Assembly: GCA_963731125.1 (NCBI GenBank)
Contig: CAVSVP010000013.1
Coordinates: 62,001 to 126,000 of the forward strand
Reading direction: 5' to 3'
DNA: 64,000 nt
Source of the DNA: CAVSVP01 sp963731125
GTDB taxonomy: Bacteria; Pseudomonadota; Gammaproteobacteria; Competibacterales; Competibacteraceae
This document shows, one piece after another, positions 25,954-34,875 of the stretch (its first letter is position 1; every line of letters starts with the position of its first letter). The position numbers and the translations under genes were made by a program. The notes below the pieces were generated by a model that was not told the origin of the DNA, searched no databases, and worked only from the letters and a program-made list of their open reading frames with translations.

Positions 25954-27139
25954 AGCTGCGAAATCAACAAAGTTAGTTACTATTTCTTAACGAAACTGCT
26001 TTAGAGTGGATTTAACACTCTACTTCTACATGACTTAACATTAATTGAGCCATGATTTAGTAATGACTAAATTGATTTACAGACTAAGCAATAAATATAC
26101 CAATTCACTTTCTGTTTGTTTTTGCAAACAAATTTTTAAAAACATATAAAGTGTAAATTGATCAAGAATGTCTAATAAAAGTGACAAAAGTAAAAGATAA
26201 AATAAACTTTTATTTATTTTTTAGTAACTTAAACTAACTTTCAAGGTGTATCATAATTGTTATGCAAATTTCGATTACGACTCTAATTTTCAAACAGAAA
26301 AAAGTTATTCAAGATTACATTATTTTCGCTACTGTTTGGCTAAATTGTATTAAAGATGTTACATAAAAAAACTCGTAAGTTATTAATTTTATTTTCGTTA
26401 GAGTAAACAAAAAGCGATTATTGTTTAACTTTGTTACAGTTCGTCATCACATTTATATTTATGTCAAAAAGTATGTTAATTTATTGATTTTATTGAATCA
26501 ACATAAACCTTAAGATCCTGTTTGCAATTAACGGGGTGAAAAATTTTGACTAAACGCAACCTAAACTTTCCAAAAAAGTTACCAAAGAAAAATAAAATAA
26601 CAATTTGATTCAATACCTTAAAAAAATTGGAATCATTCTTGCTTAAAAGTTTGGTAAGGGACTTTGGAAGGAAAAAAGACACTGGAATGTACTTAAAACT
26701 GACACAAAAATTAAGTAATTCTGAATAAAATGAGAAAATATAAACGCATAAATTCCATACTGCCCTCTGAATGAAAAGATTTAGAACAGTTCGTCAAAAA
26801 AAGAAATGGAAAAATTTTGATACGCATCCATAGTATTTTATTGAACTCTAGAGGATATACAATTGATGAAATAAGTAAGATACATTGTGTAACTAGACAA
26901 ACAGTGTATGCTTGGTTGAATAACTGGGAGAAATATGGTATCCAGGGGTTATTGGATAAAAAAGATAAAAAATCAAGAAACACTCAATATCAACAACAGA
27001 AATCGGATGAAGGAATCAATAGAGAAATAATGTAATTCACGAAATAATATCGAAAAGTTTAATCCTTTAAATCAAGCAATCAATTGCTATTACTAATCAA
27101 CTAATTTAAGTTTTAAACGAACAATGGAGTTGGCGAAAA
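25954..27139. other. Divergent AT-rich region between pelB and pelC
   Basis: About 1.2 kb, very AT-rich, placed between the two divergent halves of the pel locus, so promoters for both should lie here. The only coding trace I can support is an IS630-type transposase fragment at 26730-27035. Short frames on the minus strand (26476-26682, 26711-26983) look random. I found no convincing sigma-54 -24/-12 pair in this interval. Confidence 0.6.
26730..27035 (+). pseudogene. IS630-family transposase, N-terminal HTH fragment
   Basis: Reading from ATG at 26730 gives MRKYKRINSILPSE, then a TGA, then DLEQFVKKRNGKILIRIHSI and LLNSRGYTIDEISKIHCVTR plus QTVYAWLNNWEKYGIQGLL. This is the helix-turn-helix start of IS630/winged-helix transposases, with an in-frame stop and no DDE domain. 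It is a decayed remnant inside the pelB-pelC promoter region. Confidence 0.8.
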
Positions 27140-27688
27140 ATGGAATATGTTAAAACGTTTTTTTATCTTACTGTACTCAGTTTGGTGTTAGGCTGTTCAA
27201 CAACTATTATACAGTCCGGACAACCGGTGAACCCGTCTGAGCCTTGGGTACTTCTTCCAATACAAAATTATTCTCAGTCGCCACAAGCTAGCGAACGTGT
27301 AAGGGAAATGCTCGCCACTCTGATGCGTGTGCATGGAGTAGCAAGCATAGAATTTTACAGCTCCGCTCAGAATGACGGAGCACTACCTGAGATAGATGAA
27401 TATCGGCGTTACCAACAAGCATTGACATGGGCACGTGATCAGCACTTCATTTATGCCCTCACTGGTAGTGTTGAAGAGTGGGGATATAAGCGTGGCATAG
27501 AAGGTGAACCAGCCGTTGCACTGAGTCTACGAGTCGTGGAGGTAGCTAGCGGAAAGGTGCTCTGGTCCGCTACCGGAGCACGCTCAGGCTGGGGACGCGA
27601 AACAGTCAGCGGAACGGCCTTAAAACTCCTTAATGAATTACTTTCGACTCTCGAAATTTCCAGTCTACCATCTGCATCCACTGAATAA
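27140..27688 (+). CDS. pelC: PelC, outer-membrane lipoprotein of Pel export
   Basis: A 182-residue lipoprotein starting MEYVKTFFYLTVLSLVLGC with lipobox LVLGC (Cys19). The mature part has the PelC fold elements EPWVLLPIQNYSQSPQASER, RYQQALTWARDQHFIYALTG and GKVLWSATGARSGWGRE. In Pseudomonas, PelC forms a 12-mer ring at the outer membrane that funnels the cationic polymer to PelB. It heads the rightward operon pelC-D-E-F-G and is separated from pelD by two bases. Confidence 0.88.
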   Translation: MEYVKTFFYLTVLSLVLGCSTTIIQSGQPVNPSEPWVLLPIQNYSQSPQASERVREMLATLMRVHGVASIEFYSSAQNDGALPEIDEYRRYQQALTWARDQHFIYALTGSVEEWGYKRGIEGEPAVALSLRVVEVASGKVLWSATGARSGWGRETVSGTALKLLNELLSTLEISSLPSASTE

Positions 27689-27690
27689 TT

Positions 27691-29124
27691 ATGAGCAGTC
27701 AAGCATTGAAACAACCTGTGAAACCAGTCGCTTTAACTTCGGATCAGACATCAAAAATCATGGCCGGATTAGAGACTCTATTGATTACGCTTGTTTTACC
27801 ATGCATTGGTTTATATATAAAATCTGCTGATCCTTTTTTCTTGGATGGAGCCTTTCCCTGGCTAATACTTGCTCCCCTATTAGTGGGATTACGATACGGT
27901 TTTCCTTACAGTTTTGCCAGCGCTTTAGGAATCACGTTTAGTATCGGCCTTGCTTGGCATCTAAACCTAACAGGAATAACATCTTTTCCTATCGAGTTCA
28001 TTTTAGGCGTTTTAACAACAGCCCTATTGACTGGAGAGTTTAGGGATATGTGGGTACGCCGCAATAATCATTTGAAAGCAAATTATGATTATCAAAAAAT
28101 GCGCATGGATGAATTTACGCGTATCTACCATCTTCTCAAGGTTTCCCACTCTCGATTGGAACAACAACTGAAAGGTAGTCAAATTAGCTTACGCACGGCG
28201 CTTTTTCAATTTCATCAACAAATGGTAGCACTTAAACCAAAGGAGGGAGAACCGCTCTGGGGAATTAGCCATCAGATTCTTCAGCTTCTGAGCGAACATG
28301 GATGGTTACGAATGGCAGCTCTTTACCAGGTAAACGAAAATCATCAGACTATGTTTCCAGCAATAGCTTGTTTAGGTAATCCGGCACCGGTATCTCCTAA
28401 TAATCACTTATTGATTGAAACACTTGTGAAAGGTACAGCTACCAGTATCTATTTAAATGAACATACTACTCATGAAGAAGTATTGGCCGTCATTCCTTTA
28501 ACCGATATCACTGGTCGAATTTGGGGAGTAGTTACGGTCAATGATATGCCTTTTAATCTATTTCAGAAGAGCAACTTAAAGCTATTATCAACGCTTGGAG
28601 GTTATATTGGAGATTTGCTAATGGGTTGGGCTGAATCAAGTGGCGAACAAGGGACTGCAGCTAATAAATTCAAACGCCAGTTACATCGCAGTTTAGCGGA
28701 ACTACGACACAATGGAGTACCGGCAACAACAGTAGTCATAAATTCTTTCCAGAGACGAGAACCTCTCATTGAATGGATAATGACTCAACATCGTTGTACT
28801 GATCATATTTGGTTTCGCCAAAATCTCGGTGGACAGCCAGTTCTGCTGTTGCTTCTGCCCTTCACTAATGCAATAGAAACAGAAAATTTTATGCAACGCC
28901 TAGAATATGCAATGAGGGATACATATCATTCTGGTTTCACTGAAATAGGAATTGAAGTTTGCATTTATCCTTTATCTGTAAAAAACAATGTAAAAGATCT
29001 TTTAATTCAAATTGAATCGAAACATCAAATTATAAAGGAAGAAGTAACCAATGATAAGACTATTAGTCTTTTGCGGCGCATTGGCATTAGAGAGCAGTTG
29101 CGCTTGGATGTTGTGGAACAGTAA
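27691..29124 (+). CDS. pelD: PelD, inner-membrane c-di-GMP receptor of the Pel synthase
   Basis: A 477-residue protein. Residues about 25-125 contain four hydrophobic segments (LETLLITLVLPCIGLYI, FPWLILAPLLVGLRYGF, ASALGITFSIGLAWHL, FILGVLTTALLTG). A coiled stretch, a GAF-type domain (about 175-310, ISHQILQLLSEHGWLRMAAL) and a degenerate GGDEF domain (about 320-455) follow. The GGDEF active site is lost, but an RxxD motif (RCTD, Arg368-Asp371) stands where the c-di-GMP inhibitory-site motif lies in Pseudomonas PelD (Arg367/Asp370 region). This supports c-di-GMP activation of polymer synthesis. Its 3' end overlaps pelE by 74 bp. Confidence 0.9.
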   Translation: MSSQALKQPVKPVALTSDQTSKIMAGLETLLITLVLPCIGLYIKSADPFFLDGAFPWLILAPLLVGLRYGFPYSFASALGITFSIGLAWHLNLTGITSFPIEFILGVLTTALLTGEFRDMWVRRNNHLKANYDYQKMRMDEFTRIYHLLKVSHSRLEQQLKGSQISLRTALFQFHQQMVALKPKEGEPLWGISHQILQLLSEHGWLRMAALYQVNENHQTMFPAIACLGNPAPVSPNNHLLIETLVKGTATSIYLNEHTTHEEVLAVIPLTDITGRIWGVVTVNDMPFNLFQKSNLKLLSTLGGYIGDLLMGWAESSGEQGTAANKFKRQLHRSLAELRHNGVPATTVVINSFQRREPLIEWIMTQHRCTDHIWFRQNLGGQPVLLLLLPFTNAIETENFMQRLEYAMRDTYHSGFTEIGIEVCIYPLSVKNNVKDLLIQIESKHQIIKEEVTNDKTISLLRRIGIREQLRLDVVEQ

Positions 29125-29974
29125 CCTTCTACCAATCCAGATTACAGATATTTTTCTCGTTCATACTCTGGCTAGTGCATTGGCAACTGTAACACTTCAC
29201 TCTTTACTGCCTAAACAGTATAGAGCTTCTCGAATTTGGGGTTGGATTTTCTTTTTCTCAATAGCTTTTTTTATACCTCTATTGGGTTCGTTGTGTCTAG
29301 GTGGGGTAGTCATTCCCGCGCTCTGCTGGCCCAAACGCATTAAAGAGAGCAACTCATTAAAACAACAATACGTGAAAATTCCAGACCTACCCTTTCGCTC
29401 TCCTAATACGAAGTATGGTGATATATGTTGCGGAGAAGCAACATTAAAGGGCATTATTCAGTGTGCACCAGATCCAGATAAACGTCTTAAAGCGGTTCTG
29501 GAAACCCTTAAGCTACAGGATAAGGATGCTATTCTATTACTTCGATTAGCTTTAAAGGACGCGGAAGATGATGTTCGTTTGCTTGCCTATGCACTATTAG
29601 ACCGCAAAGAACAAGCCATTACTGCTAGAATTCGTGCTAAACTATGCCGGCTAAAAACCGCAGCAACCGTGGACAATTATCATCTTCATAAGGCAATTGC
29701 CCATGAATACTGGGAGTTAGTGCATTTAGGATTGGCTCAAGGTGAAGTTTTAACGCATGTACTGGATAGTGCCCGTAAACACACGGAGGATGCACTGATG
29801 CTTTCTGCAAACGATGTAGGTCTTCAATTTCTTTTAGGTAGGATTCTACTACGTCAAATGAACTTAGAGGGAGCCTTTAGCGCTTTTTCCAAAGCACTCA
29901 AACTGGGACTTGCAAACAGCAAAATCGCTCCGTACCTCGCTGAAATATCTTTTCTACAACGCCGCGCCGCTTAA
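29051..29974 (+). CDS. pelE: PelE, inner-membrane/TPR component of the Pel synthase
   Basis: A 307-residue protein with two or three N-terminal membrane segments (LLVFCGALALESSCAWML, IFLVHTLASALATVTLHSL, GWIFFFSIAFFIPLLGSL). A cytoplasmic helical region follows, with HEAT/TPR-like units (LLLRLALKDAEDDVRLLAYA, LQFLLGRILLRQMNLEGAFS). This architecture and its place between pelD and pelF identify PelE, which in Pseudomonas binds PelD and links it to the glycosyltransferase. The start lies inside the pelD 3' end (74-bp overlap), pointing to translational coupling. Confidence 0.88.
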   Translation: MIRLLVFCGALALESSCAWMLWNSNLLPIQITDIFLVHTLASALATVTLHSLLPKQYRASRIWGWIFFFSIAFFIPLLGSLCLGGVVIPALCWPKRIKESNSLKQQYVKIPDLPFRSPNTKYGDICCGEATLKGIIQCAPDPDKRLKAVLETLKLQDKDAILLLRLALKDAEDDVRLLAYALLDRKEQAITARIRAKLCRLKTAATVDNYHLHKAIAHEYWELVHLGLAQGEVLTHVLDSARKHTEDALMLSANDVGLQFLLGRILLRQMNLEGAFSAFSKALKLGLANSKIAPYLAEISFLQRRAA

Positions 29975-30086
29975 GTAAAAATCTCCAAAGTCGAAGCGTT
30001 TAAAATCAAATATTCATCAAGTGGTGATCTCTTAGCAACGGGATCACTATGATGTCTCATCAAGGAATGGACACGACCGGTACCTC

Positions 30087-31595
30087 ATGGATAAGATCGG
30101 AATACCCAAAGCAGATATAACTCTCTTACTAGAAGGCACATATCCCTTCATTAGGGGCGGTGTATCAAGTTGGGTACATCAAATAATACAAGAATTACCT
30201 AACTTCACCTTTTCCTTAATATTTCTAGGCTCAAATGCTGTTAACTATAAAGAGGCAAAGTATAAACTACCTAGCAATGTTGTTAACTTAGACTGTTATT
30301 ACTTAATGGATGCATGGCATATAGATAAACCGAAACCTCTTCAAGGAAATGCAACATGTTTTGCTGACGCTGAACACCTGCACGATTATTTTCGTGAATC
30401 GTCATCTAGATTAAATGAAACACTACTAAAGCGGATTTTGTCAGGCTTGGTTAAAAAGGATCTTTCACCAGAGGACTTTTATTACAGTAAAATATCGTGG
30501 AATCGCATCTGTGAAAATTATACCCGCTTTTGCAAAGATACTTCATTTATAGATTACTTTTGGACAATCCGCATTATCCATGGACCGCTTTTCAAACTCG
30601 CCAGCATTGCACAACGTACACCACCCACTCGCGTATTTCACTCCATTTCAACCGGTTACGCCGGTTTTCTGGGAGCACTGCTACATAACATTACAGGATG
30701 CCCGTTGATCTTAACTGAGCATGGAATCTACACGAAAGAACGTAAGATTGATCTTCAGACCAGTTATATTCAAGATCAACAGGATATCTTTGCCGATCTT
30801 CCTGAAACGGGAATGAGTTATCACCACTATTTATGGATCCGCTTCTTTGAAGGGATTGGGCGTTTAATATATGCATCTGCCGACCCAATCATTTCCCTCT
30901 ACGATAGAAATCGCCAAAGGCAGATTAAAGATGGTGCAGATCCTGCTCGCACTGAAGTTATACCCAATGGGATTAATCTTGAGCGTTTTATACCCCTGCG
31001 TGCCTTACGCTCGAATCGAGTACCGCCTGTCCTAGGTTTGATTGGTCGTATTGTTCCCATTAAAGACATCAAAACTTTTATTCGTGCCATGCGAACCATT
31101 TGTGTACATTTGCCTGAAGCTGAAGGATGGCTTATTGGCCCAGAAGATGAGGATGAGGAATATGTACAAGAATGTAAAAATCTAGTGGTAAGTCTGGGTC
31201 TAGAGCAACAGGTAAAATTTTTAGGATTTCAAAATATCGATACCATGCTTCCACAACTTGGCTTATTAGTCCTAACTTCTATTAGTGAAGCTTTTCCTTT
31301 GGTAATTATTGAAGCCTATGCCAGTGGCTTACCGGTACTGACAACCGATGTGGGAGCTTGCCGTGAAATCATTGAAGGAAAAGGTCCTGAGGATAAAGCT
31401 CTCGGTCGTGCTGGTGCGGTGGTCCCTATTGCAGATCCTGAAGCTACGGCAAAGGAAGCACTTGCATTACTAACCAATGAGGCACAATGGAAAGCGGCTC
31501 AAACGGCAGGCATGCGAAGAGTTGAACATTACTATACGCAACCCAAAGTAATTGCACGTTATCGCGAAATCTATCAAGGAGCGATGGAAAAATAA
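30087..31595 (+). CDS. pelF: PelF, cytoplasmic GT4 glycosyltransferase (Pel polymerase)
   Basis: A 502-residue GT4-family enzyme that polymerises the Pel chain. The PelF-specific N-terminus is clear: DITLLLEGTYPFIRGGVSSW. It is followed by ILTEHGIYTKER, VIPNGINLERF, PPVLGLIGRIVPIKDIKTFI and the nucleotide-sugar site SEAFPLVIIEAYASGLPVLT. In Pseudomonas the polymer contains partly deacetylated N-acetylgalactosamine; the sugar here is inferred. It is 112 bp after pelE and overlaps pelG by one base (TAATG). Confidence 0.94.
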   Translation: MDKIGIPKADITLLLEGTYPFIRGGVSSWVHQIIQELPNFTFSLIFLGSNAVNYKEAKYKLPSNVVNLDCYYLMDAWHIDKPKPLQGNATCFADAEHLHDYFRESSSRLNETLLKRILSGLVKKDLSPEDFYYSKISWNRICENYTRFCKDTSFIDYFWTIRIIHGPLFKLASIAQRTPPTRVFHSISTGYAGFLGALLHNITGCPLILTEHGIYTKERKIDLQTSYIQDQQDIFADLPETGMSYHHYLWIRFFEGIGRLIYASADPIISLYDRNRQRQIKDGADPARTEVIPNGINLERFIPLRALRSNRVPPVLGLIGRIVPIKDIKTFIRAMRTICVHLPEAEGWLIGPEDEDEEYVQECKNLVVSLGLEQQVKFLGFQNIDTMLPQLGLLVLTSISEAFPLVIIEAYASGLPVLTTDVGACREIIEGKGPEDKALGRAGAVVPIADPEATAKEALALLTNEAQWKAAQTAGMRRVEHYYTQPKVIARYREIYQGAMEK

Positions 31596-32974
31596 TGGCA
31601 GGTATTGGATTTGAGCTACGTAAGTTATTGAATAAAGGAAGTTTAATCAGTCAACTCCAAGCATATAGTTATGCAGGAATAATAAGCTCTGGTCCTTGGG
31701 TTCTTTCGATTTTAGGTATATTACTGATTGGTCTGCTAAGTACAGAACAGGAAATATCGTTAGTATATGTTGCTCAGTTTCAAGTCTCCGTTACTTACTT
31801 AATGGCAGTTTCTCTAATTTTAACAGGCCCCCTACAGCTTTTATTTACACGCTTCGTTTCTGATCGCATTTATGAAAAGCAGGACGCCATCATTCTTCCC
31901 AATTTACTTGGAGTTATCACGTTAGTCACTCTGGTAAGTGGTGCTTTAGGAGTTATCCTTTTACTCCTTTTTTTTTCTGGCTCTCTAATTTACCAGCTGT
32001 CTATGCTAACAGGCTTTGTCACGCTCTGTAATATCTGGATAGTTGTTGTGCTTTTATCTGCTATTAAAGAGTGGAAGCTTATCTTGTTTTCCTTTTTTAT
32101 CGGTTATAGCATCACGGTTGGAGCATCCCTAAGTCTTAGACCTTACGGTTTAGAAGGATTGATGATTGGATTTTTATTAGGGCATGGCATTTTGTTTTTT
32201 TTACTCTTAGCACAAGTATTGCGTTCTTACCCAGGACGTAGATTTATAGCTTTTGAATTTTTTAATCTTAATAAAGTTTTTCTCAGTTTGGCCTTCACCG
32301 GATTTTTTTATAATTTTGCTATTTGGGCTGATAAATTGATTTTCTGGTTCAATCCTTTTACCAGTACTTCTGTTATAGGTCCGTTAAGGATTTCGCCAAT
32401 TTACGATCTACCCATTTTTTTAGCTTACCTTTCTATCGTTCCTGGTATGGCTGTGTTTTTAATTCGCATGGAAACGGATTTTGCTGAACAACATGAGGCT
32501 TTCTATAACGCCATTCGCGAAGGAGATACTCTCGATAATATCTTTACAATAAAAAGTAAAATGATTAGTACACTTCGTAAGGGAATCTATGAAATCTTCA
32601 AGGTTCAAGGACTAACGATACTCATTTTATTTGCTTTAGGTGACCATTTATTAAGATGGTTTGATATTTCTCCTTTGTATCGCCTTCTTTTCAATGTAGA
32701 TATCGTGGCAGTTGGAGTACAATTGTTGTTATTAGTTATCCTCAATATTCTGTTTTATTTTGATCAACGTCGTGTCGTTTTGCAAATTACTCTTCTCTTC
32801 TTGTTATCAAACATCTTTTTGACACTCCTAAGCCAATATCTGGGACCAGTATTTTATGGTTACGGCTTCGCCTCAGCTCTGGTACTCAGTAGCATAATAG
32901 GGTTAGCTATACTCATAAAGAAACTCGACCACATCGAATACGAGACCTTTATGTTGCAACCTGTCAAAATATGA
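31595..32974 (+). CDS. pelG: PelG, polytopic membrane transporter of the Pel synthase
   Basis: A 459-residue, very hydrophobic protein with about 12 membrane helices of the MOP/Wzx-like superfamily. It starts MAGIGFELRKLLNKGSLISQ, the PelG hallmark, and continues LQAYSYAGIISSGPWVLSIL. Conserved internal parts include FYNFAIWADKLIFWFNPF and PIFLAYLSIVPGMAVFLIRM. It moves the polymer across the inner membrane together with PelD/E/F. Start and pelF stop overlap by one base. Confidence 0.93.
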   Translation: MAGIGFELRKLLNKGSLISQLQAYSYAGIISSGPWVLSILGILLIGLLSTEQEISLVYVAQFQVSVTYLMAVSLILTGPLQLLFTRFVSDRIYEKQDAIILPNLLGVITLVTLVSGALGVILLLLFFSGSLIYQLSMLTGFVTLCNIWIVVVLLSAIKEWKLILFSFFIGYSITVGASLSLRPYGLEGLMIGFLLGHGILFFLLLAQVLRSYPGRRFIAFEFFNLNKVFLSLAFTGFFYNFAIWADKLIFWFNPFTSTSVIGPLRISPIYDLPIFLAYLSIVPGMAVFLIRMETDFAEQHEAFYNAIREGDTLDNIFTIKSKMISTLRKGIYEIFKVQGLTILILFALGDHLLRWFDISPLYRLLFNVDIVAVGVQLLLLVILNILFYFDQRRVVLQITLLFLLSNIFLTLLSQYLGPVFYGYGFASALVLSSIIGLAILIKKLDHIEYETFMLQPVKI

Positions 32975-33081
32975 CATTCACCATAAATGATTCATATTTA
33001 AAAAGTATCGCATTTTAGATTTCACATTCACTAATTTTTTGGATTGAGGATTTTTGTTTCAAGTTGATAGGAGCACATTAA

Positions 33082-34014
33082 ATGAAAACATATCTTGTAA
33101 CTGGAGCTGCAGGATTTATCGGAAGTCACAGTGTAGACATGCTTTTAAAACAAGGTCATGCAGTGGTCGGAGTCGATAATTTACGCACTGGTAGCCTGCA
33201 AAACTTGGCTTCAGCACGTTCATCCTCTAGCTTTCTATTCGTTGAAGAAGATGTCACTAACGAACCTGCGTTAAGGTCACTTTTTAACGATCATAATTTT
33301 GCCGGCGTGCTTCATCTGGCTGCGCTTGTTAGCGTACCAGAAAGCTTTGAAAAACCCGATTTAAATTATCATATTAATTTGGCGGCTAGTGATTTACTGG
33401 CTCGTTTATGCATAGAGCACAGTTGCCAACGCTTAGTATTTGCATCCTCCGCCGCTGTTTACGGAAATACCGCGACGCTGCCCACCCCGGAGTCCGCCCA
33501 ACCGCATCCACTATCTCCTTACGCCGCCGCCAAACTGGCTTCTGAAATTATGCTCCTTGGTTACGCAGAAAGTTATAGTTTGCAAGTTGTATGCTTTCGC
33601 TATTTTAATGTGTACGGTCCCCGTCAAGATCCACGTTCGCCTTATTCTGGGGTACTATCCATTTTTACTGAGCGTTTTAAAGCCGGCGTACCCGTAACAG
33701 TATATGGCGATGGTGAGCAGACTCGTGATTTCGTATCGGTACAGGATGTTGCTCGTGCTAATTGCCATGCCCTAACTGCTGACACAGTGACTATTGGCCG
33801 CTACAATGTCTGCACCAATAAAGCTAATTCTTTAAACCAAACTCTCAATATTTTTCGTGATATTTATCCCGCTGCGCCTCCAGCCCAATACGCAGGAGCC
33901 AGAATTGGTGATATCCGCCACTCTTTAGGGGATTCTAATCTGCTCAAAAGCACATTGGGAATTTCGGCTCAAATATCATTTGACCAAGGATTACGTGCAC
34001 TAGTCACAGGATAA
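33082..34014 (+). CDS. NAD-dependent nucleotide-sugar epimerase (PelX/GalE-like)
   Basis: A 310-residue short-chain dehydrogenase-type epimerase. The NAD-binding motif is VTGAAGFIGSHSVDMLLKQG. The active-site Ser/Tyr/Lys are in ASSAAVYGNTATLPTPES and SPYAAAKLASE, and substrate-binding motifs FRYFNVYGPRQDP and GDGEQTRDFVSVQDVARA follow. Some pel clusters carry such an enzyme (PelX) that converts UDP-GlcNAc to UDP-GalNAc for the polymer. The placement straight after pelG supports this role. A good Shine-Dalgarno (ATAGGAG) precedes the ATG. It is slightly shorter than GalE. Confidence 0.87.
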   Translation: MKTYLVTGAAGFIGSHSVDMLLKQGHAVVGVDNLRTGSLQNLASARSSSSFLFVEEDVTNEPALRSLFNDHNFAGVLHLAALVSVPESFEKPDLNYHINLAASDLLARLCIEHSCQRLVFASSAAVYGNTATLPTPESAQPHPLSPYAAAKLASEIMLLGYAESYSLQVVCFRYFNVYGPRQDPRSPYSGVLSIFTERFKAGVPVTVYGDGEQTRDFVSVQDVARANCHALTADTVTIGRYNVCTNKANSLNQTLNIFRDIYPAAPPAQYAGARIGDIRHSLGDSNLLKSTLGISAQISFDQGLRALVTG

Positions 34015-34132
34015 GTACCGCTAAATGTCACTTGGCTTCAGGCATCAATATCGCTTCACTTACCCTACATCCAATTTCACAAAGTAGCGTTAAACCGCAC
34101 GCAACTATAAAGGTGCTGTTCTGCACCCATTC

Positions 34133-34160
34133 GCACCGCCGCCTTCTTTGGCGGCGGTGC
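34133..34160 (+). terminator. Strong GC hairpin after the epimerase gene
   Basis: Perfect 11-bp stem GCACCGCCGCC / GGCGGCGGTGC with a 6-base loop TTCTTT. It lacks a good T-tract afterwards, so it may be an imperfect intrinsic terminator or an mRNA-stabilising end for the pelC-G-epimerase transcript. Confidence 0.55.
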
Positions 34161-34843
34161 TGATAACACTTCAGCCCCAGCTCCGCAAAATTTAGCCCTT
34201 CCCAAAGTCATGAGGCTAACTTTCCGAATCATGTGCTTTATTCTCATTTTCGCAAGGCCTCAATTTCCCTATCTTTTTATCATTGTTACAGATTTAACAT
34301 GTATTTAACTGACTGATTATTATATCCATTATTTAAAAATCAATCATACCTCTAACTATTTTGTTACAGGGTGCCCATTTACTTAACAACAGTTTCATTA
34401 GCAATGTAAGTTTTTGATCTAATGAATTTAGTCATTTAACACATCACATCCTGAGCCAGTAAAATGAGAAAACGATGCTCAGTCTTGCATAAAAACTTAA
34501 CAATTTAATTACTACAAAAATAAAAAATAAAAATAATTTTTCTTTATAAATAAACAGCTTACATATAGAGGCATGCAATTTGCTGAACCACTAATTGTTT
34601 TATAGTGGATTATTCTACTTTCCTCTAAAACAACAGCTATTTATTTACCAGTTGGAAGTAAGGCGTAACTCACAAAAAAAGGAATGGCCTGCTAACTGTA
34701 TTGAGTAAGTCATGAGTGAGTGAAAATTATTTAGCAATTTTTTAATTAACAAAGTAATTCGGTAGTTATTCTCATTTATTAATTACCAAAGGCTTATGGA
34801 TTAATTGTTAGTAAGCCTGGCTCATGAAAATGGGAAACATCAT

Positions 34844-34861
34844 TTAACAAAGTATTGTTAA
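34844..34861 (+). promoter_or_regulatory. Palindrome adjoining the glmS ribosome-binding site
   Basis: TTAACAA-AGTA-TTGTTAA, a perfect 7-bp inverted repeat ending three bases before the AAGGA Shine-Dalgarno of glmS. It could be an operator or a small hairpin that affects translation. No protein can be assigned. Confidence 0.4.
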
Positions 34862-34875
34862 TCAAGGAAAAAATT

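Larger units (their letters stand above)
34015..34875. other. Intergenic region between the epimerase and glmS
   Basis: About 860 bp, AT-rich, with no open frame I believe. It contains a strong hairpin at 34133-34160 and a short palindrome right before the glmS Shine-Dalgarno (34844-34861). The rest shows nothing I can assign; the long leader suggests room for regulation of glmS. Confidence 0.55.

Noticed and set aside
26476..26983. Two short minus-strand frames in the pelB-pelC region
   Set aside because: Composition is that of AT-rich non-coding DNA (Phe/Leu/Ile/Lys-rich), and one overlaps the IS630 fragment in antisense.
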